The notes: a model not told the origin generated them from the sequence alone. Shown: positions 1 to 7,977, counted from the stretch's first letter. The stretch is 32,023 nucleotides of DNA from Stercoripulliclostridium_A sp964480195 (GCA_964480195.1 CAYZOJ010000013.1:1-32023); one strand, 5' to 3'. A program made the numbers and translations.

Positions 1-65
1 GCAGACGCGTACGTTTGAGGGGCGTATGGGAGACCGTATGGGTTCAAGTCCCATCGACCGCACCA
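1..65 (+). tRNA. tRNA-Leu (anticodon GAG), 5' end cut by window edge
   Basis: The window opens inside the D-arm of a class II tRNA. The anticodon stem is TACGT (10-14) with GCGTA (22-26), enclosing the loop TTGAGGG, which places anticodon GAG at 17-19. A long variable arm follows (about 27-37), then a T-arm ATGGG/CCCAT around TTCAAGT, the 3' acceptor strand CGACCGC (55-61), discriminator A and an encoded CCA (63-65). The extended variable arm, discriminator A and GAG anticodon together indicate leucine, reading CUC/CUU. The first roughly 20 nt lie outside the window. Confidence 0.93.
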
Positions 66-92
66 AAACCAAGTAGTAATACTTGGTTTTTT
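66..92 (+). terminator. Rho-independent terminator after tRNA-Leu
   Basis: A perfect 10-bp stem (66-75 with 80-89) closes a 4-nt loop and runs into a T tract ending at 92, directly after the tRNA CCA end. It probably ends the tRNA transcript. Confidence 0.85.
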
Positions 93-154
93 CGTTGTTT
101 GGGACTTGAACGGGCGGAAAAAGCGACATTCCTTCGGAACATTCTATTTCTACA

Positions 155-184
155 AATAAAAGGCGCTCCCGTTTCGGGAACGCC
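155..184 (-). terminator. Rho-independent terminator after the GGGtGRT gene
   Basis: Read on the minus strand, GGCGTTCCCG pairs with CGGGAGCGCC around an AAA loop (162-184) and is followed by TTTTATTT. It lies just past the stop codon at 209 and should end the rpsO-pnp-NifU-like-GGGtGRT transcript. Confidence 0.85.
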
Positions 185-208
185 CTATTTATTATGGTAA
201 ATTTATAA

Positions 209-1204
209 TTATGCCTCTTCGATAGCGACTGCCAACGCAACCGTTGCGCCAACCATCGGGTTGTTACCCATACCGATAAGTCCCATCATCTCGACGTGTG
301 CGGGAACGGAGGAAGAACCTGCGAACTGCGCGTCACTATGCATTCTGCCCATAGTATCGGTCATACCATAGGAAGCGGGACCCGCTGCCATGTTGTCCGG
401 GTGCAATGTTCTGCCCGTGCCACCGCCGGAAGCGACGGAGAAGTAGGTCTTGCCGTTTTCGATACACCATTTCTTATAAGTACCGCTGACGGGGTGTTGG
501 AAACGGGTGGGGTTAGTGCTGTTGCCGGTAATGCCGACGTCTACGCCCTCTTTTATCATTATTGCAACGCCTTCGTTAACGTCGTTTGCGCCATAGCATC
601 TTACTTTGGCCTTGTCGCCGTTGCTATACGCCTTTTCTTTGACGATAGTGAGCTCGTCGGTATATTGGTTATACTCGGTCTGAACGTACGTAAAACCGTT
701 GATACGGCTTATTATATACGCGGCATCCTTGCCGAGACCATTGAGGATAACACGGAGGGGCTCTTTACGAACTTTGTTTGCAGAACGCGCGATACCGATT
801 GCGCCTTCAGCTGCCGCAAAACTTTCGTGACCCGCTACGAACGCGAAGCACTTGGTTTCTTCTCTCAAAAGCTTAGCTGCGAGATTGCCGTGTCCGAGTC
901 CGACCTTACGAGTATCGGCAACAGAACCGGGAACGCAGAACGCTTGAAGACCTTGTCCGATTGCCTCTGCTGCGTCGGCGGCTTTGGTAACGCCCTTCTT
1001 GATAGCGTAAGCGCAACCGATGGTATATGCCCATACTGCGTTATCGAAAGCAATGGGTTGAACGCCCTTTACTATCGCTTCGACGTCGATACCTTTCGCC
1101 GCGCAAATAGCCTTAGCCTCTTCGAGGTCTTTAATACCGTTTGCGGAAAGGAATGCGTTGATTTTATCTATTCTTCTGTCGTAACCTTCAAAAATAACAG
1201 CCAT
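209..1204 (-). CDS. GGGtGRT family protein
   Basis: This 331-residue protein carries the family's name-giving motif GGGTGRT at residues 260-266. Other conserved-looking stretches are VGLGHGNLAAKLL (about 101-113) and GLIGMGNNPMVGAT near the C-terminus. The family is widespread in anaerobic Firmicutes; as far as I know its reaction is not established, so I give no function. The start at 1204 is chosen because AGGAGGT sits 5 nt upstream; a longer reading to 1255 would run into the neighbouring gene. It lies 10 nt downstream of a NifU-like gene, a partnership I recall as recurrent in this family, suggesting an iron-sulfur or metal-linked role (inference). Cysteines are scattered (34, 64, 90, 119, 203, 247) with no CxxC, so a classical cluster site is not evident. 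No membrane segments or signal peptide are seen. Confidence 0.9.
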   Translation of the reverse strand: MAVIFEGYDRRIDKINAFLSANGIKDLEEAKAICAAKGIDVEAIVKGVQPIAFDNAVWAYTIGCAYAIKKGVTKAADAAEAIGQGLQAFCVPGSVADTRKVGLGHGNLAAKLLREETKCFAFVAGHESFAAAEGAIGIARSANKVRKEPLRVILNGLGKDAAYIISRINGFTYVQTEYNQYTDELTIVKEKAYSNGDKAKVRCYGANDVNEGVAIMIKEGVDVGITGNSTNPTRFQHPVSGTYKKWCIENGKTYFSVASGGGTGRTLHPDNMAAGPASYGMTDTMGRMHSDAQFAGSSSVPAHVEMMGLIGMGNNPMVGATVALAVAIEEA

Positions 1205-1214
1205 ATCGCACCTC

Positions 1215-1910
1215 CTATTGTATTCTCGGATTGATCTTGGTAACAGCCTCTGCAAAGCGTCCGTAAGTACCGGTGCACTTCTTGAGTGCTTCGGCGGGTT
1301 CTACGCCCTTAACGGTGATTTGCTCGAGCATTTGACCAAGACGGATAAATTCGTAACCGATAACCTCGCCGTCTTCATCAAGACCGATACGAGTAACGTA
1401 TCCTTCTGCCATTTCGAGATATCTTACGCCCTTTGCCTTGGTGGAGTACATCGTGCCGATTTGGCTACGCAAGCCTTTGCCGAGGTCCTCGAGTCCTGCG
1501 CCAATGGAAAGTCCGTTCTCGGAGAAAGCGGATTGGCTTCTGCCGTATACTATTTGGAGGAAAAGTTCGCGCATTGCGGTATTGATCGCATCGCATACGA
1601 GGTCAGTATTAAGAGCCTCGAGAATGGTTTTGCCGGGGAGAATTTCCGCAGCCATAGCCGCCGAGTGAGTCATTCCCGAGCAACCGAGAGTTTCGACCAA
1701 CGCTTCTTCTATAACGCCCTCTTTGATGTTAAGAGTGAGTTTGCAAGCGCCTTGTTGCGGTGCGCACCAGCCCACGCCGTGGGTAAGTCCGCTGATGTCG
1801 CTGATTTCCGTAGCTTTAACCCATTTGCCCTCTTCCGGGATAGGCGCGGGACCGTGGTGCGGTCCTTTTGCTACGCAAACCATGTTTTCTACTTCGTGAG
1901 TGTATTGCAT
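1215..1910 (-). CDS. NifU/IscU-like iron-sulfur scaffold-type protein
   Basis: This 231-residue protein resembles the NifU N-terminal (IscU-type) scaffold fold over about residues 40-130, with the segments WCAPQQGACKL, ETLGCSGM and NTDLVCDAI, followed by an extra C-terminal region of about 100 residues. Cysteines are at 12, 49, 56, 77, 106 and 212. Classical IscU binds clusters through three cysteines with a nearby aspartate. Here only the LGCSGM cysteine (C77) lines up clearly; the first site reads PQQGAC and no HCS-type third site is visible, so canonical scaffold activity is uncertain. The start at 1910 has GGAGGT upstream. It sits 25 nt after pnp and 10 nt before the GGGtGRT gene, so the two are almost certainly co-expressed. 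Confidence 0.85.
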   Translation of the reverse strand: MQYTHEVENMVCVAKGPHHGPAPIPEEGKWVKATEISDISGLTHGVGWCAPQQGACKLTLNIKEGVIEEALVETLGCSGMTHSAAMAAEILPGKTILEALNTDLVCDAINTAMRELFLQIVYGRSQSAFSENGLSIGAGLEDLGKGLRSQIGTMYSTKAKGVRYLEMAEGYVTRIGLDEDGEVIGYEFIRLGQMLEQITVKGVEPAEALKKCTGTYGRFAEAVTKINPRIQ

Positions 1911-1935
1911 AGTAACCTCCGATTTATTTGGAAAA

Positions 1936-4035
1936 TTATAATTTTTTGATGAGTTTAAGGTCTATTCTTTGTTTCTCGTCGATCTTGATAATCTTGACTT
2001 TGACGGGGTCGCCTACGTTGACAACGTCGGTTACCTTTTCGACGCGCTCTTTGCTGAGCTTGCTGATATGAATCATACCGTCCTTGTTTACAGTGAGTTT
2101 TACGGACGCGCCGAATTGTCCCTTTTCGTTTTCCATAATCTTAGTGACGATACCTTCGAACTCGTCGCCTACTTCAAAATCTCTAACGATATCTTCTACT
2201 ATCTTTCTTGCTCTTGCGATTGCGTCTGCGTCGCTCGAGGAGATATATACCGTGCCGTCGTCGCCGATATCGAGTTTTGCACCGGTTTCTTCGGTTATCT
2301 TGTTGATGGTCTTTCCGCCACTGCCGATAACGTCGCGAATCTTATCGGGATCGATGGTGAAGTGTACGATCTTGGGTGCGTATTTGCTGATTTCGGGACG
2401 AGGTGCGGGCAATACTTCGAGCATTTTGTTAAGAATGAACAATCTGCCTTGTCTTGCTTGTTCGAGAGCACGGGTAAGGATTTCCCTATTGATACCCTTG
2501 ATCTTGATATCCATTTGGATAGCAGTGATGCCTTCCGCGGTACCTGCGACTTTGAAGTCCATATCGCCGAAGAAGTCTTCGATGCCCTGTATATCGGTAA
2601 GAATATGGAGCTTGTTGTTTACGTCGTCTTTGATAAGACCCATCGCAACGCCCGCTACGGGAGCTTTAATCGGTACACCCGCGTCCATAAGTGCGAGGGT
2701 GGAACCGCATACGGATGCTTGCGAAGTGGAACCGTTGGAGCTGATAACTTCGGATACCGTTCTGATTGCATAAGGGAAGTATTCTTCGCTCGGAAGTACG
2801 GGCTCGAGAGCGCGTTCTGCCAAAGCGCCGTGTCCTATTTCACGTCTGCCGGGGCTACGGAGAGGTTTTGCTTCGCCCGTGCTGTAACCGGGCATATTGT
2901 AGTGGTGAATATATCTCTTGAATACTTCGTCGTCGATACCTTCGAGTCTTTGAGCCTCGGATATAGAACCGAGGGTCGCCGTGGTAAGAACTTGAGTTTG
3001 TCCTCTCGTGAATACCGCGGAGCCGTGAACTCTGGGCAAAAGACCTGCTTCGCACCATATGGGACGAATTTCGGTGAGTTTTCTGCCGTCGGGACGTACA
3101 CCCTTATCGGCTATCATCGCGCGAACGCATTCCTTTTTCATCTTGTAGAGAATGTCGTCTATATCGCGACGGTTGTCGGGATAAATGTCTGCAAAATGCG
3201 CCATGATGTCGGCGGTGATTTCTTCTTCGCGAGCTTCACGTACGTTGCGATCGTAAGTGTCGAACATATAGTCGATTTTATCTTGCGCATACGCTTTGAC
3301 GTCCGCTTCGATTTGCTCGGGAGCATGGTAAAGTTCGACTTCCTTTTTGGGTTTGCCGACTTCTTTTTGAATTTCTTCGATCCAAGCAACGATCTTTTTA
3401 ATTTCTTCGTGACCGAAAAGGATTGCATTGAGCATTTCTTCTTCGGTAAGTTCGTTTGCGCCTGCTTCAACCATCATGATGGCATCTTTGGTTCCGCTGA
3501 GAGCAAGATTCAATCTCGATTTTTCTCTTTGCTCGTTATCGGGGTTGATGATATATTCGCCGTTAACATAACCGACCATTACGCTTCCCGTAGGTCCGTT
3601 AAACGGAATATCGGAAACGGAAAGAGCTATCGAGCTTCCGAGCATACCGAATACTTCCGGGGGAATGTTGGTGTCAACCGAAAGAGCGGTCGCTATTACG
3701 GATACGTCGTTGAAAAGTCCCTTGGGGAACAACGGGCGTATAGGTCTGTCTATAAGACGAGAGGTAAGTATGGCTTTGTCACCGGGACGTCCTTCTCTCT
3801 TTTTGAATCCGCCGGGGATTTTGCCTACGGCGTACATCTTTTCTTCAAAATCCACTCCAAGAGGGAAGTAATCCATACCTTCTCTCGGGGATTTGGACAT
3901 GGTAACGTTTGTGAGCACTACGGTATCTCCGCAACGAAGCAATACTTCTCCGTTGCTATGGGAACAATAACCGCCGATTTCCGCGCTAACTTCACGTCCG
4001 CCGATAGTTGTCGTAAAAATTCTGCTTTCTTTCAT
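1936..4035 (-). CDS. pnp: Polyribonucleotide nucleotidyltransferase (PNPase)
   Basis: PNPase degrades RNA 3' to 5' by phosphorolysis as a cytoplasmic trimer and takes part in mRNA turnover. The 699 residues are typical of the family. Two RNase PH-like domains are visible: the first carries DRPIRPLFPKG, the second RVHGSAVFTRGQTQ, SSNGSTSQASVCGSTLA and GDMDFKVAG, where the aspartates are expected at the catalytic centre. They are followed by a KH domain (VIGSGGKTINKI) and a C-terminal S1 domain (FGASVKLTVNKDGMIHIS). The start at 4035 has AGGAGG upstream. rpsO-pnp adjacency is common in bacteria. The coding sequence contains no TTA, CTA or TCA codons, leaving a spurious open frame on the opposite strand. 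Confidence 0.98.
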   Translation of the reverse strand: MKESRIFTTTIGGREVSAEIGGYCSHSNGEVLLRCGDTVVLTNVTMSKSPREGMDYFPLGVDFEEKMYAVGKIPGGFKKREGRPGDKAILTSRLIDRPIRPLFPKGLFNDVSVIATALSVDTNIPPEVFGMLGSSIALSVSDIPFNGPTGSVMVGYVNGEYIINPDNEQREKSRLNLALSGTKDAIMMVEAGANELTEEEMLNAILFGHEEIKKIVAWIEEIQKEVGKPKKEVELYHAPEQIEADVKAYAQDKIDYMFDTYDRNVREAREEEITADIMAHFADIYPDNRRDIDDILYKMKKECVRAMIADKGVRPDGRKLTEIRPIWCEAGLLPRVHGSAVFTRGQTQVLTTATLGSISEAQRLEGIDDEVFKRYIHHYNMPGYSTGEAKPLRSPGRREIGHGALAERALEPVLPSEEYFPYAIRTVSEVISSNGSTSQASVCGSTLALMDAGVPIKAPVAGVAMGLIKDDVNNKLHILTDIQGIEDFFGDMDFKVAGTAEGITAIQMDIKIKGINREILTRALEQARQGRLFILNKMLEVLPAPRPEISKYAPKIVHFTIDPDKIRDVIGSGGKTINKITEETGAKLDIGDDGTVYISSSDADAIARARKIVEDIVRDFEVGDEFEGIVTKIMENEKGQFGASVKLTVNKDGMIHISKLSKERVEKVTDVVNVGDPVKVKIIKIDEKQRIDLKLIKKL

Positions 4036-4106
4036 TTTGCCTCCTGTTTCCGTCCGTGGAAACTAAAAAATTTATATTTGTTTTGAGTTAAAACCGTGGT
4101 TTTATA

Positions 4107-4133
4107 GTAAAAAGGGTGGCAAACGAGCCACCC
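4107..4133 (-). terminator. Terminator-like hairpin between rpsO and pnp
   Basis: On the minus strand GGGTGGC pairs with GCCACCC around a 6-nt loop (4114-4133), followed by TTTTTAC. It lies just after the rpsO stop and upstream of pnp. It could be a partial terminator lowering pnp readthrough, or a processing site. No clear pnp promoter is seen after it, so readthrough is likely. Confidence 0.75.
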
Positions 4134-4141
4134 GATTATTA

Positions 4142-4405
4142 CTATTTGCGGATACCGAGTTCTGCTATCAGATTTCTGTAGCTTTCGATGTTGGTTTCCA
4201 TAAGGTAACGAAGAATGTTCTTTCTTTGTCCGACCAATTTGAGAAGACCTCTTCTGCTGTGGTGGTCTTTCTTATGAACGGAAAGGTGAACGTTGAGTTC
4301 TTCGATTCTCTTGGTGAGAAGAGCGATTTGCACTTCGGGCGAACCGGTATCGTTAGGCGTTCTGCCGTACTTAGCAATAATTGCTTGTTTTTGTTCTTTT
4401 GTCAT
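4142..4405 (-). CDS. rpsO: 30S ribosomal protein S15
   Basis: S15 is a primary 16S rRNA-binding protein of the small subunit. The 87 residues match the usual length, with family signatures NDTGSPEVQIALLTKRI and LSVHKKDHHSRRGLLKLVGQR covering the helical rRNA-binding surface. The start at 4405 has AGGAG about 10 nt upstream. It is the first gene of the pnp cluster and has its own promoter (4496-4525) with a leader of roughly 85 nt. S15 represses its own translation through leader structures in several bacteria; whether this leader does so cannot be shown here. Confidence 0.98.
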   Translation of the reverse strand: MTKEQKQAIIAKYGRTPNDTGSPEVQIALLTKRIEELNVHLSVHKKDHHSRRGLLKLVGQRKNILRYLMETNIESYRNLIAELGIRK

Positions 4406-4469
4406 GTTAGTTTACTCCTTTTTGAATGAGCTGATACGCCGTGAACCCAGAACGAATATTGCGTCCGAT

Positions 4470-4481
4470 CCGAGATCTCGG
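4470..4481. promoter_or_regulatory. Perfect 12-bp palindrome in the rpsO leader
   Basis: CCGAGATCTCGG lies in the predicted 5' untranslated region of rpsO, about 10-20 nt after the expected transcription start. It could form part of an S15-binding leader structure or be a DNA operator. I do not recognise a described S15 leader motif. Confidence 0.45.
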
Positions 4482-4495
4482 TAAATCGCCTATAT

Positions 4496-4525
4496 AATAT
4501 AGCATAATATTTTTATTTTTGTAAA
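4496..4525 (-). promoter_or_regulatory. rpsO promoter (extended -10)
   Basis: On the minus strand the -35 is TTTACA (4520-4525) and the -10 TATATT (4496-4501) with an 18-bp spacer. TGC immediately before the -10 supplies the extended -10 TG. It lies in an AT-rich intergenic stretch, about 90 nt upstream of the rpsO start. Confidence 0.75.
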
Positions 4526-4548
4526 GCGAAAAAACAAAATATTTCGTT

Positions 4549-5775
4549 TTACGATTCGGATTTTCGGCGAAGATACTCCTCAAACCCTTTTGCGTTGCAT
4601 TGGCGTTCGATACGCCCTTCGCTTTTGTATACGAATTTACTCATGGCTCCCGCCCCCGCGGACAGCACGCTGTTGGTTTCTTCCATATAGTCGACGTTAT
4701 AAATGCACGCTTTCCCCGGTTTGCACCAACCGACGTTTTCGAGTCCGTCAGCCATATTCTTTTGGCGGTACATATAGTATGGACGGTACCCCTCGCTTTT
4801 AAGCCTGTCTATCGAATAATCGACCATTTCTCTTATGCTTCCGTCCATATTTTTCTTGGCGCCCTCTTCTTTAAGCACCGAACCGCGCTTTAATGAAAGC
4901 GTATGAACGGTTATATTTTCGGGTGAAAGTTCTATGGATTTTTCAAGCGAAAGCTTAAAATCTTCGAATTTCTCATCGGGAAGACCTGCTATTAAATCCA
5001 TATTGATATCGAAATCGAACTCTCTCGCCAGTGAAAAAGCCCTATATAAATCCTCTGTCGTATGACGTCTACCCAAAATACGCAAAGTGTCGTCTTTAAA
5101 CGTTTGCGGATTGACCGAAATGCGAGTAACGCCGTGTTTTTCCATAACGGCAAGTTTTTCACGCGTTATGCTGTCGGGACGTCCCGCTTCCACGGTAAAT
5201 TCGCAACCGTAGTTTGTAAGTTTCAAAAGACTTTCCAGCTCTTCCGCCGATATCGACGTCGGAGTACCCCCGCCGTAATATACGCTCCTGACTTGTAAGT
5301 TTTCGCCGACTATCCTTTTATTGATTTCTTCGAGTTCCTTTGCCACGCAAGATACATATTGCGGTACAAGCTTACGCACTCTCGGATACTCGGTTGATAT
5401 GAACGAGCAATATTTACATCTTGTAGGACATATCGGAATATTTACGAAAACGTCTATTCCGTCGCCCGAAAAATTGTATACGTCCTTTTGTGTTTCAACA
5501 ACGTTTTCAACGAGTTCCGCACGCTTTTCTTCNNNNNNNNNNNNNNNNNNNNNNNNNNNNNNNNNNNNNNNNNNNNNNNNNNNNNNNNNNNNNNNNNNNN
5601 NNNNNNNNNNNNNNNNNNNNNNNNNNNNNNNNCCGTCCGATTCCTCTACCGAAACGGACAAAACATCGTCTGCATCGTCCGCTATTTCGACATACGGAAC
5701 AAACGCGCGAACAACCTCGGGAACGTCGTTCATATAGGAAGGCAAATTATGCGTAAACCTAAACCTATATGTCAT
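4549..5775 (-). CDS. hemZ: Coproporphyrinogen dehydrogenase HemZ-like radical SAM protein (interrupted by N gap)
   Basis: This is a radical SAM enzyme of the HemN/HemZ family, annotated as oxygen-independent coproporphyrinogen III oxidation. The 4Fe-4S motif CPTRCKYC follows the N run by about 35 residues. Downstream are YYGGGTPTS (SAM binding), FTVEAGRPDSI, RISVNPQTF and DLIAGLPDE, then YYMYRQKNMADGLENVGWC, characteristic of HemZ. The start at 5775 overlaps the upstream gene by 11 nt. 100 N at 5533-5632 interrupt the N-terminal region. The visible total is 408 residues including 34 unknown, whereas Bacillus-type HemZ is near 500, so the gap probably hides more sequence than it shows. No other haem gene is visible here, so the true substrate is uncertain. 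Confidence 0.88.
   Translation of the reverse strand: MTYRFRFTHNLPSYMNDVPEVVRAFVPYVEIADDADDVLSVSVEESDXXXXXXXXXXXXXXXXXXXXXXXXXXXXXXXXXXEEKRAELVENVVETQKDVYNFSGDGIDVFVNIPICPTRCKYCSFISTEYPRVRKLVPQYVSCVAKELEEINKRIVGENLQVRSVYYGGGTPTSISAEELESLLKLTNYGCEFTVEAGRPDSITREKLAVMEKHGVTRISVNPQTFKDDTLRILGRRHTTEDLYRAFSLAREFDFDINMDLIAGLPDEKFEDFKLSLEKSIELSPENITVHTLSLKRGSVLKEEGAKKNMDGSIREMVDYSIDRLKSEGYRPYYMYRQKNMADGLENVGWCKPGKACIYNVDYMEETNSVLSAGAGAMSKFVYKSEGRIERQCNAKGFEEYLRRKSES
5533..5632. other. Assembly gap (100 N) inside hemZ
   Basis: Exactly 100 unknown bases. The reading frame happens to continue on both sides. Compared with HemZ length, the true missing sequence is probably longer than 100 nt, so this is best read as a fixed-size scaffold placeholder. 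Confidence 0.9.
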
Positions 5776-6397
5776 AAATCGACCTCACGTACGGATTGCG
5801 AACGGCTATTTCCGCTATAGTCGCGGACGTACCGTGCCCCGGATAGACAATAGTATTTTCAGGTAACTTTACAAGGTCTTTGACGGAATTTATTATATCC
5901 AAAAAGCTACCGCCCAAAAAGTCCGTACGACCTACTGTATCCGTAAATAACGTATCACCCGTAAAAAGCGCGCCGTCAATCAAGTAACTCATACCGCCGG
6001 GCGTATGCCCTGGACAAGCTATAGCTTTAATTTTATGCCCGTAAAAATCTATTTCGTCACCGTCGGATAATAGTTTATCTGCGGAATAAGGCTTATAAGG
6101 AAACTTAAATCTTTTTGCAAGATTGAGATCCGAGTGAAGATACTCGGAATCCGCTTTAGATATGTATACGGTCGCGCCTTCTTCTTGCCACAATCCGCCT
6201 TCTGCAATGTGGTCGATGTGCCCGTGCGTTAAAAACACCGCGTCGATTTTGAGCCCGGCACATTCACAAAAAGCATTGACCGTTTTGCGCGATTTTCCCG
6301 CGTCCACGAGAAGCGCTTTGTCCGTATCGTCGAAATACACCAAATAGCTGTTTACGTCGCCGAAAACGGCGTATGTTATCCTCTTAACGTTCGCCAT
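5765..6397 (-). CDS. Metallo-beta-lactamase-fold hydrolase (glyoxalase II-like)
   Basis: This 210-residue cytoplasmic protein has the metal-binding signature THGHIDH (57-63), a later histidine in CPGHTPGG, the bridging aspartate in LFTGDTLF and a final histidine in VYPGHG. These are the ligands of the dinuclear glyoxalase II/MBL fold. It lacks the extra C-terminal domain of classical glyoxalase II, as in the short YcbL-type hydrolases, which may act on thioesters such as S-lactoylglutathione analogues (inference). The start at 6397 is chosen because it follows the folA stop by one base and matches the domain start. The ribosome site (GGTG) is weak, so translation is probably coupled to folA. 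It overlaps hemZ by 11 nt. Confidence 0.88.
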   Translation of the reverse strand: MANVKRITYAVFGDVNSYLVYFDDTDKALLVDAGKSRKTVNAFCECAGLKIDAVFLTHGHIDHIAEGGLWQEEGATVYISKADSEYLHSDLNLAKRFKFPYKPYSADKLLSDGDEIDFYGHKIKAIACPGHTPGGMSYLIDGALFTGDTLFTDTVGRTDFLGGSFLDIINSVKDLVKLPENTIVYPGHGTSATIAEIAVRNPYVRSIYDI

Positions 6398-6398
6398 A

Positions 6399-6896
6399 TC
6401 ACACCGTTTTGACGGAATTGTTGCGGTATTCCGTAAATGAAATTTCGTATCCGTTATCCTCAACACTTTCGGTTGCGGAAGCCATCTCCCAATTATACGC
6501 CATATCGAGGTTCGGGAAGAATACGGAAGCTCCGCCCACAGTGTTCACTTTTGTAATATAGGCTACAGAACAGTAGTCTATCATTGTACGATAAAACATC
6601 GCTCCGCCTATAATGAAAATATCTTCGGAATTATATTTTCGTAGCTCGGAAAACAATTCTTCGAGATTTTTGACTACTATACAATCATCGCGTTCAAGAC
6701 TCGAAGAAAGCACTATGTTAACGCGATGCGGTAACGGTTTACCGCCGGGGAAAGACAATAACGTGTTTCCGCCCATAACGACGACTTTATCCCACGTCTT
6801 TTCTTTGAAAAATGCCATATCACGAGGGAGTCTGAAAAGCAGACCGTTATTTTTGCCGATACCCCATTCTTTATCGACGGCGACTATAGCTTTCAT
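6399..6896 (-). CDS. folA: Dihydrofolate reductase
   Basis: It reduces dihydrofolate to tetrahydrofolate with NADPH, regenerating the folate consumed by thymidylate synthase. At 165 residues it has normal length. Visible hallmarks are the N-terminal AIVAVDKEWGIGKNN, the catalytic acidic residue D26 in RLPRDMAFF, the NADPH-binding VVMGGNT and the GG pair in IIGGAMFY (97-98). The start codon overlaps the thyA stop by one base (TAATG), a classic thyA-folA coupling. Confidence 0.96.
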   Translation of the reverse strand: MKAIVAVDKEWGIGKNNGLLFRLPRDMAFFKEKTWDKVVVMGGNTLLSFPGGKPLPHRVNIVLSSSLERDDCIVVKNLEELFSELRKYNSEDIFIIGGAMFYRTMIDYCSVAYITKVNTVGGASVFFPNLDMAYNWEMASATESVEDNGYEISFTEYRNNSVKTV

Positions 6897-7726
6897 TAAA
6901 CAGCCACCTCTATTTTTTTATTGAGCGGAGTGAACTCGTAACCCTCAAGTGAGAAATCTGCAACCGTAAAATCGTAAAAGTCTTTTACGTCGGGATTAAT
7001 GATAAACTTAGGTGCCTCAAACTGAGGTCTTTCCAACATCTCCTTGGCAATGGGAATATGCCTATCGTAAATATGCGCGTCGGCTATGACGTGCACAAGC
7101 TCGCCAACCTTAAGTCCGCTAACCTGCGCCATCATATGTTGAAGTACGGCGTACTGAACTACGTTCCAGTTGTTTGCCGTAACCATATCTTGCGAACGCT
7201 GATTCAAAATGCAGTTGAGTTTGTCGCCCGAAACGTTGAACGTAACCGAGTATGCGCAGGGATAAAGGTTCATGTCTTTGAGATCGGCGTGTACGTATAT
7301 ATTGGTCATTATTCTTCTCGACTGCGGATTGTGTTTAAGGTCGTAAAGAACTCTGTCAACCTGATCGAAAACGCCCTCTTTATATTCGTGTTTTACACCG
7401 AGCTGATACCCGTACGCCTTGCCTATCGAACCGTTTTCGTCAGCCCAAGCGTCCCATATGCGAGTTTTGAGGTCATGCACGTTGTTGGATTTCTTTTGCC
7501 AAATCCACAGCATTTCCTCCACGGCTGCGTTAAATACGGTTTTGCGCAACGTTATTATAGGAAACTCCTTGGATAAATCGTAACGATTTACTATGCAAAA
7601 CTTCTTAACGGTATGCGCTGGAGTTCCGTCAAGCCAGCGCGGACGAACGTCGAGAGCCTCGTCGCTATAACCGTTTTCCAAAATATCGGTGATGTTTTCG
7701 ACAAAAATTTTATCTGCGTAACTCAT
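6896..7726 (-). CDS. thyA: Thymidylate synthase (ThyA type)
   Basis: ThyA methylates dUMP to dTMP using methylenetetrahydrofolate. The 276-residue product has the catalytic cysteine C157 in LYPCAYSV, the phosphate-binding arginine pair in PQSRRIM (137-138), and the dUMP-binding stretch NQRSQDMVTANNWNV. The start at 7726 is preferred over a longer reading to 7762 because AGAGGT lies just upstream and it matches the family start. It is the first gene of thyA-folA-MBL-hemZ, with a promoter at 7751-7779. Confidence 0.97.
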   Translation of the reverse strand: MSYADKIFVENITDILENGYSDEALDVRPRWLDGTPAHTVKKFCIVNRYDLSKEFPIITLRKTVFNAAVEEMLWIWQKKSNNVHDLKTRIWDAWADENGSIGKAYGYQLGVKHEYKEGVFDQVDRVLYDLKHNPQSRRIMTNIYVHADLKDMNLYPCAYSVTFNVSGDKLNCILNQRSQDMVTANNWNVVQYAVLQHMMAQVSGLKVGELVHVIADAHIYDRHIPIAKEMLERPQFEAPKFIINPDVKDFYDFTVADFSLEGYEFTPLNKKIEVAV

Positions 7727-7750
7727 AGCTACCTCTCGTTTATTTTTATT

Positions 7751-7779
7751 ATTGTACCACATATCGCAAGAATATGAAA
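7751..7779 (-). promoter_or_regulatory. thyA operon promoter
   Basis: On the minus strand the -10 is TACAAT (7751-7756), preceded by TGG (extended -10), with a weak -35 TTTCAT (7774-7779) at 17-bp spacing. It ends 24 nt before the thyA start, giving a very short leader. Confidence 0.6.
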
Positions 7780-7884
7780 GAAATAACCGCTATTTACGAA
7801 ACATTTTTTACACTTTATCGGCTTTAGGTTATCGACGACGGAAAGATAGTCAAAACTAATTATCGTTCGCGCAAATCAATTCTG

Positions 7885-7914
7885 TTTACAAATTGCGTGT
7901 GCGCGTGTTATAAT
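7885..7914 (+). promoter_or_regulatory. Promoter of the helicase-nuclease/degV unit
   Basis: TTTACA (7885-7890) and a consensus TATAAT (7909-7914) are 18 bp apart, with TGT directly before the -10 (extended -10). The predicted leader is about 55 nt, ending in GGAGGA before the start at 7978. The rest of the thyA-helicase intergenic region (about 7780-7884) shows nothing I can name. Confidence 0.75.
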
Positions 7915-7977
7915 ATCCGAGATAGAAACTCGTATACAAACGTTCGGTCGCGATTTGACCGAAACGGAGGAGCTCTA

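Noticed and set aside
15..200. Small open frame across the tRNA-Leu and its terminator
   Set aside because: It overlaps an obvious tRNA and terminator and has no ribosome site.
1205..1255. Longer N-terminus for the GGGtGRT protein
   Set aside because: It would overlap the NifU-like gene and ignore the AGGAGGT site that fits the start at 1204.
296..1949. Long plus-strand frames opposite the GGGtGRT and NifU-like genes
   Set aside because: Same cause as for pnp: avoidance of codons whose reverse complements are stops in well-expressed genes.
1969..4086. 705-residue open frame on the plus strand, opposite pnp
   Set aside because: It is exactly codon-in-register with pnp and exists because pnp uses no TTA, CTA or TCA codons. 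Its translation resembles no protein and it has no ribosome site.
7727..7977. Search for a riboswitch or folate-type leader before thyA
   Set aside because: The predicted thyA leader is only about 20 nt and no conserved aptamer pattern was recognised.
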